5,649 nt of DNA from an uncultured Clostridia bacterium. GTDB taxonomy: Bacteria; Bacillota_A; Clostridia; Christensenellales; CAG-138. Position 1 is the stretch's first letter, and each line of letters opens with the position of its first letter. Position numbers and translations under genes: made by a program. The DNA lies in the NCBI GenBank assembly GCA_937877295.1, contig CALFIV010000288.1, positions 1-5,649 of the forward strand. The letters are read 5' to 3'. Of the stretch, positions 1 through 4,962 are shown piece by piece. The notes below the pieces were generated by a model. That model was given only the letters and a program-made list of their open reading frames with translations, ran no database searches and was not told the DNA's origin.

Positions 1-917
1 ATGAGGACAAGATGCAGCCGATCATCGACGAGCTCAAAGAAAAGGGCATCAGTAAAGTCGATCAGGGCGCGCAGATCGTCGATCTGAGTGAATGGAACAT
101 GCCGCCGTGCATCATCGTAAAGAGTGACGGCAGCACGATCTACGCAACCCGCGATCTGGCGGCTGCGTGCTACCGCAAGGCGACGTACGACTTCGATAAG
201 CTGCTGTATGTGGTTGCGTATCAGCAGGACCTGCATTTCCGTCAGTTCTTCAAGGTTCTGGAGCTGATGGGCCGCGACTGGGTCAAGGACTGCGTACACG
301 TCAACTTCGGCATGGTCAGCATGGAGGGCGGCGCGTTCCATACGCGGGAAGGCAAGGTGTTGTATCTCGACGACGTGCTTGACGCGGCGGTCGAAAAGAC
401 GTATGAAATCATCTGCGAAAAGAGCCCGGACCTCGAGGACAAAAAGAGCGCGGCCGAGGCGGTCGGCGTCGGCGCGATCCTGTGGTCGGTGCTCTATAAC
501 AACCGCATCAAGGACGTGTCGTTTTCCTGGGACAAGGTGTTGAACTTCGACGGCGAAACCGCGCCGTATGTGCAGTATACGCACGCAAGATGCTGCTCGG
601 TGCTCCGCAAGGCTGGACGGCGGCCGGAAACGTTCGACGCGTCGCTGCTTTCCGATCCCGAAAGCGCAGCGCTTCTGAAGGCGATCGCGGCGCTGCCCGA
701 GGCGGTCAAACAGGCGGCCGACAAATATGAACCCTATGTGGTGGCGCGCGCCGTCATGCAGATCGCAAACGCGTTCAACCGCTTCTACTACGAACAGCGC
801 ATCATGGCGGACGACGAACAGGTCCGTGCGGCGCGTCTTGCGCTGACGGACGCCACGCGGCAGGCGCTGAAAAACGGACTCAATTTACTGGGGATCATTG
901 CCCCCGAAAGGATGTAA
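1..917 (+). CDS. argS: Arginine--tRNA ligase, C-terminal part (5' end outside window)
   Basis: Class I aminoacyl-tRNA synthetase that charges tRNA-Arg in the cytoplasm. The reading frame is open from the window edge (first full codon at 3) to TAA at 915-917, giving 304 residues. ArgRS is usually about 560 residues, so the N-terminal tRNA-binding domain and the HIGH-type motif lie upstream. Visible family signatures are ATRDLAAACYR, then the VAYQQDLHF...FKVLELMG block of the catalytic fold, and HTREGKVLYLDDVLD, which occupies the KMSKS-loop region in the degenerate form usual for ArgRS. The C-terminal helical anticodon-binding (DALR) domain begins near ETAPYVQYTHAR and includes YVVARAVMQIANAFNRFYY; the protein ends in the typical LGIIAPERM. 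No frameshift is seen. The stop lies 2 bases before serS, so the two genes are very probably one operon. The identification is close to certain. Confidence 0.97.
   Translation, partial: EDKMQPIIDELKEKGISKVDQGAQIVDLSEWNMPPCIIVKSDGSTIYATRDLAAACYRKATYDFDKLLYVVAYQQDLHFRQFFKVLELMGRDWVKDCVHVNFGMVSMEGGAFHTREGKVLYLDDVLDAAVEKTYEIICEKSPDLEDKKSAAEAVGVGAILWSVLYNNRIKDVSFSWDKVLNFDGETAPYVQYTHARCCSVLRKAGRRPETFDASLLSDPESAALLKAIAALPEAVKQAADKYEPYVVARAVMQIANAFNRFYYEQRIMADDEQVRAARLALTDATRQALKNGLNLLGIIAPERM
907..911 (+). promoter_or_regulatory. Ribosome binding site of serS inside the argS 3' end
   Basis: AAAGG lies 8 bases before the serS ATG at 920 and overlaps the last codons of argS. With the 2-base gap between the genes, this suggests translational coupling. 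It also supports ATG 920 as the serS start. Confidence 0.7.
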
Positions 918-919
918 CC

Positions 920-2200
920 ATGCTGGATATCAAGTTTGTCCGGTCGAATCCGGATCTCGTCAAGGAAAACATCAAAAAGAAGTTTCAGGATGAAAAGCTC
1001 GTGCTCGTCGACGAAGTGCTTGCGCTCGACAAGGAATACCGCGAAGCGCATGTGCGCGGCGACTATCTCAGAAACCAGCGCAACGTCATTTCGAAGTCCA
1101 TCGGCATGATGATGGCGCACGGCGAACGCGATAAGGCTGAGGAAGCCAAGCGTGAGGTCGGCGCAATGGCCAAGGAGATGGCGGATCTCGAGGTGCGCGA
1201 GGCGGAGCTCGAAGCGGAGATCCGCAAGAGGATGCTCGTCATCCCGAACATCATCGACGCAAGCGTTCCGATCGGAAAGAACGATTCGGAAAACGTCGAG
1301 ATCGAGCGGTTCGGCGAACCGGTCGTACCGGACTTTGAGATCCCGTACCATGTGGATATCATGGAGCGCATGAGCGGCATCGATCTCGATTCCGCGCGCA
1401 AGACGAGCGGCAACGGCTTCTACTATCTCATGGGCGATATCGCGCGGCTGCACAGCGCGGTGCTCTCCTACGCGCGCGATTTTATGATCGACCGCGGTTA
1501 CACGTACGTTGTGCCGCCGTTCATGATCCGCTCGGCGGTGGTCGACGGCGTCATGAGCTTTGCCGAGATGGAAAACATGATGTACAAGATCGAGGGCGAG
1601 GATCTCTACTTGATCGGCACGTCCGAGCACAGCATGATCGGCCGCTTCCAGAATACGTTCAACGAGGAGGACAAGCTGCCGCTGCGGCTCACCAGCTATT
1701 CGCCCTGCTTCCGCAAGGAGGTCGGCGCGCACGGCATCGAGGAGCGCGGCGTATACCGCATCCACCAATTCGAAAAGCAGGAAATGATCATCGTCTGTAA
1801 GCCCGAGGACAGCATGACGCTCTACAATGAGCTTTGGAAAAACACGGTCGACTTCTTCCGCTCGCTCGACATCCCGGTGCGCACGCTCGAGTGCTGCTCC
1901 GGCGATCTTGCGGACCTCAAGGTCAAGAGCTGCGACGTGGAGGCATGGTCGCCGCGTCAGCAGAAGTATTTCGAGGTCGGAAGCTGCTCGAACCTCGGCG
2001 ACGCGCAGGCGCGCCGTCTCGGCATCCGCATCAAAAATAAGGAAAAGGGCAATTACTTTGCGCACACGCTGAACAATACGGTCGTCGCTCCGCCGCGCAT
2101 GCTGATCGCCTTCCTCGAAAACAATCTGCAATCGGACGGCTCGATCCGCATTCCCGAACCGCTGCGTCCGTACATGGGCTTCAAGGAAACGATCGGATAA
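920..2200 (+). CDS. serS: Serine--tRNA ligase (class II), with non-classical active-site signatures
   Basis: Charges tRNA-Ser with serine (and tRNA-Sec where present) in the cytoplasm. At 426 residues it is full length for bacterial SerRS (about 425-430). Residues ~1-110 form the N-terminal tRNA-binding arm, with a charged antiparallel coiled coil at about 30-105. The catalytic class II core follows: motif 1 around 183-200 ending in PP, a serine-binding TSEH at 234-237, motif 2 from FRKEVGAHG (264-272) to RIHQFEKQE (280-288), and motif 3 with the invariant Arg at 393 in NNTVVAPPRMLIAFLENN. GSCSNLGDAQARR (354-366) matches the conserved SCSN..D.QARR block. The classical bacterial enzyme has TAE where this has TSEH, and RAEAG...RGL.R.HQF where this has RKEVGAHG...RGVYRIHQF, which recalls archaeal SerRS. 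The complete tRNA-binding arm argues against an aminoacyl-carrier-protein ligase paralogue. It is last in the operon, before a terminator. Confidence 0.96.
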   Translation: MLDIKFVRSNPDLVKENIKKKFQDEKLVLVDEVLALDKEYREAHVRGDYLRNQRNVISKSIGMMMAHGERDKAEEAKREVGAMAKEMADLEVREAELEAEIRKRMLVIPNIIDASVPIGKNDSENVEIERFGEPVVPDFEIPYHVDIMERMSGIDLDSARKTSGNGFYYLMGDIARLHSAVLSYARDFMIDRGYTYVVPPFMIRSAVVDGVMSFAEMENMMYKIEGEDLYLIGTSEHSMIGRFQNTFNEEDKLPLRLTSYSPCFRKEVGAHGIEERGVYRIHQFEKQEMIIVCKPEDSMTLYNELWKNTVDFFRSLDIPVRTLECCSGDLADLKVKSCDVEAWSPRQQKYFEVGSCSNLGDAQARRLGIRIKNKEKGNYFAHTLNNTVVAPPRMLIAFLENNLQSDGSIRIPEPLRPYMGFKETIG

Positions 2201-2205
2201 AACAA

Positions 2206-2219
2206 GCTCCCCCGGGAGC
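2206..2219 (+). other. Small GC-rich hairpin just after serS
   Basis: GCTCC and GGAGC pair across a CCCG loop directly after the serS stop. No T-run follows, so on its own it is not a terminator. It may protect the mRNA 3' end or pause polymerase ahead of the strong palindrome 15 bases further on. Confidence 0.4.
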
Positions 2220-2233
2220 GGCAGAACAGCAAA

Positions 2234-2263
2234 AAACGGCCCGGACGCGCGTCCGGGCCGTTT
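2234..2263. terminator. Two-way intrinsic terminator between convergent genes
   Basis: A perfect 30-base palindrome, AAACGGCCCGGACGC followed by its exact reverse complement, lies between serS (ends 2200, + strand) and the transporter gene (ends 2275, - strand). On the - strand the stem runs into six T (from A2231-2236), a classical U-tract. On the + strand the stem ends in TTT followed by GCGTTTC, a weaker tail. A shared terminator fits the tail-to-tail arrangement. Confidence 0.88.
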
Positions 2264-2274
2264 GCGTTTCGTGT

Positions 2275-4167
2275 TCAGGCGTCCGCTTGCGGCGCTTCAG
2301 GCGACGGCTGCGCCTGCGGTTCGGGCGTGTTCTGCGCGTTCGGTTCGGCGGGAACGTCGGCCGCGTCGCCTGCGGCAGTCGGCATCAGCAGGGAGAAATA
2401 CCGCCGATGCGCTTTTTCATACGTCGCGTTGAAGGCCTCGTCGTCGCCGGTATGCAGGTGTTCAAAGTACAGATGCTCGTGATCGGCAAGCTCGGGATGT
2501 ACGCGCACCATTGTGGCGATACCGACATTGGAGCATACGTCGGCGACGGTCTTGAACTCCGTCATCAGATCGGAAAAGACGGTATCCGCATAGACGTTGC
2601 ATTCGCCGCGGCTCATGCGCTTCAGGTGGTTTCCCTTGAGCACGCCGATGAGCTCCGCGATCACGTGCGACAGCGGTTCGATCCGCGCCGCGGCGTCGAC
2701 GTCGCGCTTGCGGAAGGTCTGCTCGGTCTCGTCGAGCATGCTTTCGACCGCATTTTCCAGAACCGCAAGCTCCGAAACGGCCGCATCGGAAAACGCGGTT
2801 TTGTTTTTTGCAAGCGTTGCGGCAAGGTTCGCAATGACCTCCGCACGGTCGCCGAGCCGCTCAAACTCCGACGTTACCTTGTAATACTGGTCCAGAATGG
2901 ATACATGATATTCCAGCTGCAGATGCGGAAGGAACTCCACGATATACTTGCTGACGAGGTCGGTCATATGATCGATCTCGTCCTCCTCGGCAAGGATCTC
3001 CTTGTGCGTTTTTTCGTCGTAGCCCTCCAACAGCAGAAACGCGCGCTCGAGGTTTTCCCGCGAGGCGGAGAAGATGGTCAGCAGCACCTTATAACAGCTT
3101 TGCAGCGCCAGTGCCGGCGTATTGAAGAACACCGGATTCAGCGCTTCGGGAACTTCCTTGTGCTTTCGCTCCGGTACGCGATCGTCCTTTACGATTTTGC
3201 GGCTCAGCTTTTCATAGACGCGCAGCATCGGGAACAGCGCCAGCGCACAGCCGAGATTGAAGATCGTGTTCGTATTGGCGATGACGCCGGAGTTAACGGG
3301 CATGTCCCAGATGCCGTCCAGAAGTCCCAGCGCATGAATAATCGCAACCACGGCCAGCACCAGAACGGTTTCACTCAGATTGAACAGGATGTTCACGATG
3401 CCGACCCGCCGCGCTTCCGCCTTTGCACCGATGGAGCAGACGATCGCCGTGGTGACGCAGTCGCCGAGATAGATGCCCACGATCACGGCGTAGATCGCCT
3501 TGAAGGTCAGCATTCCCGTCGAGGAAAACGCCTGCAGAATACCGATCGTCGCCGAGGAGCTTTGCAGCATAAAGGCGACGCCTGCGCCGGTGATATAGCC
3601 CAGCACCGGGTTTGCGCCGAGTCCCGAGAACAGCTTTTCGATGACGCCGGAGGACGCCAGCTCGTTGACCGCGCCGGTCATGTTCATCAGTCCCGAGAAG
3701 AGAATGCCGAAGCCGATGGCGATATTGCCGATGGATTTTGCGTTTTTGATAAAGCTGCCCATGATCAGCACGATGCCGACGATCAGCGCGATCGGCGCCA
3801 GCGTGGAGGGCTGAAAGAACCTGAGAAAGGAGGAGCCGGAGGCGTCGAGGTCCAGAAGCCGGATGATCTGTCCGGTGACGGTGGTCCCGACGTTTGCGCC
3901 GATGATGATGCCGAGCGACTGGCGAAGCGTCAGGATGCCTGCGCCGACCAGACCTGCCGTGATCACGATCGTCGCCGTGGAGGACTGGATCAGCGCCGTG
4001 ACCAGTACGCCCAGCACAAAGGCGATCAGCGGATTGTCCGTCACCTTGCTCATGGCGACCTTCAGCGTGCCGGAGGAGTTCTCCTTCAAGGAATCCCCCA
4101 TGAGGCGCATGCCGTACAGGAACATGGCCAGCCCGCCCAGAAGCGTCAGTACATTAAAAAAATTCAT
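2275..4167 (-). CDS. Na+/phosphate cotransporter family protein with PhoU-like domain
   Basis: Inner-membrane protein of the Na/Pi cotransporter (SLC34/NptA-YjbB-like) family, expected to move inorganic phosphate coupled to Na+. I chose ATG 4167 (630 residues) rather than ATG 4179, because the strong GGAGG lies between the two and would be coding in the longer version. Two inverted Na_Pi repeats are visible: repeat 1 with QSSTAT at 61-66 and GANVGTT at 90-96; repeat 2 with QSSSAT at 202-207 and LGDCVTT at 234-240. Hydrophobic segments run from about 5 to 315, with NTNTIFNL at 298-305. A PhoU-like helical region follows (about 345-595) with EFERLGDRAEVIANLA at 434-449 and a weaker second copy near 536-549. 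The last ~33 residues are a Pro/Ala/Gln/Glu-rich tail, probably disordered. Many PhoU-fused members are uncharacterised and direction of transport is not settled: E. coli YjbB is reported to export phosphate. The gene stands alone, with a long structured leader. Confidence 0.93.
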   Translation of the reverse strand: MNFFNVLTLLGGLAMFLYGMRLMGDSLKENSSGTLKVAMSKVTDNPLIAFVLGVLVTALIQSSTATIVITAGLVGAGILTLRQSLGIIIGANVGTTVTGQIIRLLDLDASGSSFLRFFQPSTLAPIALIVGIVLIMGSFIKNAKSIGNIAIGFGILFSGLMNMTGAVNELASSGVIEKLFSGLGANPVLGYITGAGVAFMLQSSSATIGILQAFSSTGMLTFKAIYAVIVGIYLGDCVTTAIVCSIGAKAEARRVGIVNILFNLSETVLVLAVVAIIHALGLLDGIWDMPVNSGVIANTNTIFNLGCALALFPMLRVYEKLSRKIVKDDRVPERKHKEVPEALNPVFFNTPALALQSCYKVLLTIFSASRENLERAFLLLEGYDEKTHKEILAEEDEIDHMTDLVSKYIVEFLPHLQLEYHVSILDQYYKVTSEFERLGDRAEVIANLAATLAKNKTAFSDAAVSELAVLENAVESMLDETEQTFRKRDVDAAARIEPLSHVIAELIGVLKGNHLKRMSRGECNVYADTVFSDLMTEFKTVADVCSNVGIATMVRVHPELADHEHLYFEHLHTGDDEAFNATYEKAHRRYFSLLMPTAAGDAADVPAEPNAQNTPEPQAQPSPEAPQADA

Positions 4168-4172
4168 GGTGA

Positions 4173-4177
4173 CCTCC
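4173..4177 (-). promoter_or_regulatory. Ribosome binding site that decides the transporter start
   Basis: On the - strand GGAGG is followed by the 5-base spacer TCACC and ATG at 4167. This near-ideal Shine-Dalgarno shows the in-frame ATG at 4179 is not the start. The same bases can pair with CTCC (+ strand 4183-4186), giving a 4 bp stem with a 5-base loop that would hide the site. Confidence 0.85.
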
Positions 4178-4278
4178 ATCCCGGAGCGCCCTGCGGTCTA
4201 TGACGCAGGTCCTGAGAATGCGTCAGCGCAGGCACAGTCGCCGCAGCCGGGCCGTCAGAGGACGGTCCCGCCCTGCGG
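4173..4278 (-). promoter_or_regulatory. Two-hairpin structured 5' leader of the transporter gene (candidate cis-regulatory RNA)
   Basis: Just upstream of the transporter ATG the - strand folds into two strong hairpins. Hairpin B (4241-4278) has 15 pairs: CCGCAG/CTGCGG, CGGG/CCCG and CCGTC/GACGG, with only a tiny internal loop, one bulge and a CTCT loop. Hairpin C (4190-4232) has 13 pairs: CCTGCG/CGCAGG outside and TGACGCA/TGCGTCA inside around an 11-base loop. A third small stem (4174-4186) covers the Shine-Dalgarno. The element CCGCAGGGCG occurs in both hairpins, so their arms could swap partners, which would give two alternative states. The pairing is seen directly. A switching role is inference, and I do not recognise a known riboswitch consensus. 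Confidence 0.5.
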
Positions 4279-4282
4279 TTTA
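4187..4282. repeat. Pair of 14-base direct repeats in the transporter leader
   Basis: CGCCCTGCGGTCTA at 4187-4200 and CGCCCTGCGGTTTA at 4269-4282 differ at one base and are 82 bases apart. Each forms one arm of a different leader hairpin. They could be paired RNA elements or two copies of a protein binding site. Confidence 0.6.
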
Positions 4283-4349
4283 GAATGCATTCCACCGGCG
4301 CTTCCAAAACAAGGAAACAGAAAATATGTCCGAAACAGCGAACAGATCC

Positions 4350-4376
4350 TGCCTGCTGCGGGGACACGCACAGGCA
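4350..4376. other. Hairpin in the distal transporter leader, with a T-rich flank on the + strand
   Basis: TGCCTG/CAGGCA plus TGCG/CGCA (one bulged C) pair around a GGGACA loop, 10 pairs in all. On the + strand the stem is followed by TTTT, GACG, then TTTTTT at 4385-4390, so it could stop transcription entering from the transporter side. On the - strand it would lie early in the transporter leader. I cannot tell which role, if any, is real. Confidence 0.35.
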
Positions 4377-4392
4377 TTTTGACGTTTTTTCA

Positions 4393-4421
4393 TGTATAAG
4401 AAAATTTTATGACGTATTCCA
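4393..4421 (-). promoter_or_regulatory. Alternative weak promoter for the transporter gene
   Basis: On the - strand TGGAAT (4416-4421) is a poor -35 and TATACA (4393-4398) a moderate -10, 17 bases apart in AT-rich DNA. If used, the transcript would begin near 4386 with a leader of roughly 220 bases. It matches consensus less well than the promoter at 4460-4488. Confidence 0.25.
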
Positions 4422-4459
4422 GCCTGCGGCGGCTGCCGCGAAAAGGAAAATTACCGTTA

Positions 4460-4488
4460 ACGATACAGGAAAACGCGGGCATAGTCAA
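4460..4488 (-). promoter_or_regulatory. Probable sigma-A promoter of the transporter gene
   Basis: On the - strand TTGACT (4483-4488, five of six consensus bases) is followed after exactly 17 bases by TATCGT (4460-4465, four of six). The start would fall near 4453, giving a leader of about 285 bases that contains all the - strand hairpins listed here. A weaker + strand pair, TTAACG (4457-4462) and CATAGT (4480-4485), also spaced 17, overlaps the same DNA. Confidence 0.5.
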
Positions 4489-4544
4489 CGGAAAAAGAAG
4501 AGTGTTCGGCTTTCGGAACAGGTTGTAGGAAAAGGAGTCTCCCC

Positions 4545-4713
4545 CTCAGCCGGGTCTGAACTGTAACAGGGAATTATGAATGTCCCGGGTCGGCTTTTTG
4601 AGTAACTATAAAGGCGTGCCGCCCGAACTGGCGGAAGCGTCCGTCCTCCGTGGAGGTGCAGAATGTCTGGAAACAGGTACCGCCCCAGCGGGCGGAACTG
4701 CCCGGGTGCTGAG
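4545..4713 (+). ncRNA. Possible structured RNA: multibranched fold closed by a long-range stem
   Basis: CTCAGC-CGGG at 4545-4554 can pair with CCCG (4701-4704) and GCTGAG (4708-4713), leaving a GGT bulge, which closes a 169-base region. Inside are GGGA/TCCC (4569-4586), CCGCC/GGCGG (4619-4634), CCTC/GAGG with a CGTG loop (4645-4656), a 6 bp stem with a GAAA tetraloop (4664-4679) and CCGCCC/GGGCGG with a CAGC loop (4680-4695). A line of compact hairpins under one closing stem is typical of structured RNA. However, GC-rich DNA folds easily, I see no strong promoter just upstream, and I do not recognise 6S, SRP, tmRNA, RNase P, T-box or a riboswitch consensus. Strand is inferred from the tetraloop and the neighbouring T-run. 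Confidence 0.3.
4548..4599 (+). terminator. Possible intrinsic terminator, competing with the long-range fold
   Basis: AGCCG (4548-4552) pairs with CGGCT (4591-4595), with an inner GGGA/TCCC stem, and runs into five T (4595-4599). The large uneven internal loop makes it weaker than a standard terminator. The same 5' arm is used in the 4545-4713 long-range stem, so the two folds exclude each other. It could end a short transcript from the weak + strand promoter near 4457-4485. Confidence 0.35.
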
Positions 4714-4721
4714 ATCAGGAT

Positions 4722-4751
4722 TTGTCAACGTATCGTTTTGTGTGCTACAAT
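4722..4751 (+). promoter_or_regulatory. Sigma-A promoter of the zapA gene
   Basis: TTGTCA (4722-4727, five of six consensus bases) and TACAAT (4746-4751, five of six) are 18 bases apart, and TGC directly before the -10 gives an extended -10 (TGnTACAAT). This is the best promoter in the window. Transcription should start about 4757-4760, leaving a leader of about 200 bases before ATG 4963. Confidence 0.75.
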
Positions 4752-4833
4752 GCCGTATTGTGGAACGAATTGCGGGCGGCAGACGGAAAAACCTGCGGAA
4801 ATGCCTTCAATTTGGTGCCCATATCATTTAAAA

Positions 4834-4916
4834 AAGGTTCTTCTGCATTTTTTGTGCTTTACCATTAAGGAATCAGGAATTCTCCTGGAAGACACAAATA
4901 TGTGCGGAGGAACCTT
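4834..4916 (+). promoter_or_regulatory. Nested three-stem hairpin in the zapA leader (candidate cis-regulatory RNA)
   Basis: The arms 4834-4847 (AAGGTTCTTCTGCA) and 4903-4916 (TGCGGAGGAACCTT) form 14 continuous pairs, two of them G-U. Inside, after a small internal loop, TTTGTG (4851-4856) pairs with CACAAA (4893-4898). After a 16-17 base / 4-5 base asymmetric loop, CAGGA (4874-4878) pairs with TCCTG (4883-4887) around an ATTC loop, extendable by one U-G pair. It ends 32 bases before the zapA Shine-Dalgarno. Three coaxial stems with an asymmetric purine-rich loop look like a ligand- or protein-binding RNA, and no good T-run follows. I do not recognise the family. Confidence 0.5.
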
Positions 4917-4948
4917 CAAAACGGCATATTAAAAGATGATATTTTCCC

Positions 4949-4954
4949 GGAGGG
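4949..4954 (+). promoter_or_regulatory. Ribosome binding site deciding the zapA start
   Basis: GGAGGG lies 8 bases before ATG 4963. A nearer ATG at 4958 is only 3 bases away and reads just four codons before TAA at 4970, so it is not the gene start. Confidence 0.8.
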
Positions 4955-4962
4955 CATATGCG

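Larger units (their letters stand above)
4168..4962. other. 795-base divergent intergenic region, structured, no convincing protein gene
   Basis: This stretch separates the start of the transporter gene (- strand) from the start of zapA (+ strand). Open frames of 67-93 codons exist in it, but they lack ribosome binding sites, overlap one another in different frames, run through strong hairpins and resemble no family I know. What it does hold is promoters pointing both ways, two 5' leaders with strong hairpins, a possible terminator and a possible multibranched RNA at 4545-4713. These are listed separately. Confidence 0.75.

Noticed and set aside
788..2131. Open frame of 447 codons on the - strand across serS
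   Set aside because: It lies antisense to a complete, well-conserved serS. Such frames arise in GC-rich genes when stop codons are rare in the opposite phase. Its translation is low-complexity, rich in Arg, Asp, His, Ala and Val, and resembles no family.
4168..4179. ATG 4179 as start of the transporter (four extra residues)
   Set aside because: The extra codons are made of the Shine-Dalgarno GGAGG that serves ATG 4167, and MNFFNVLTLLGGLAMFLYGM is the usual start of the family.
2287..4203. Open frame of 638 codons on the + strand across the transporter gene
   Set aside because: Same cause: it mirrors the transporter gene base for base. The product is a long Arg/Asp/Gly/Gln-rich string with no domain, no good ribosome binding site and no promoter.
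4361..4384. ACACGCACAGG-like match to the start of the c-di-GMP-I riboswitch
   Set aside because: The rest of the motif, including the second conserved GGGACGCAAAGCC-type block, is absent downstream.
4670..4690. GGTACCGCC resembling a T-box antiterminator
   Set aside because: The TGGN bulge and flanking GGGTGG consensus are absent, and zapA is not a usual T-box target.
4701..4720. GGTGCTGAGA resembling a TPP riboswitch core
   Set aside because: The ACCC and CTGATCTGGATAATGCCAG-type parts needed for a TPP aptamer are missing.
4285..4932. Small + strand open frames in the intergenic region (4285-4566, 4580-4831, 4663-4932)
   Set aside because: They overlap each other in different frames, lack ribosome binding sites, pass through hairpins and the zapA promoter, and show no recognisable motif.
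4900..4932. Possible leader peptide (10 residues, MCGGTFKTAY) in the zapA leader
   Set aside because: Only a weak GGAAG precedes it, the ATG is buried beside the 14 bp stem, and the codons show no run of a regulatory amino acid. It cannot be told from chance.
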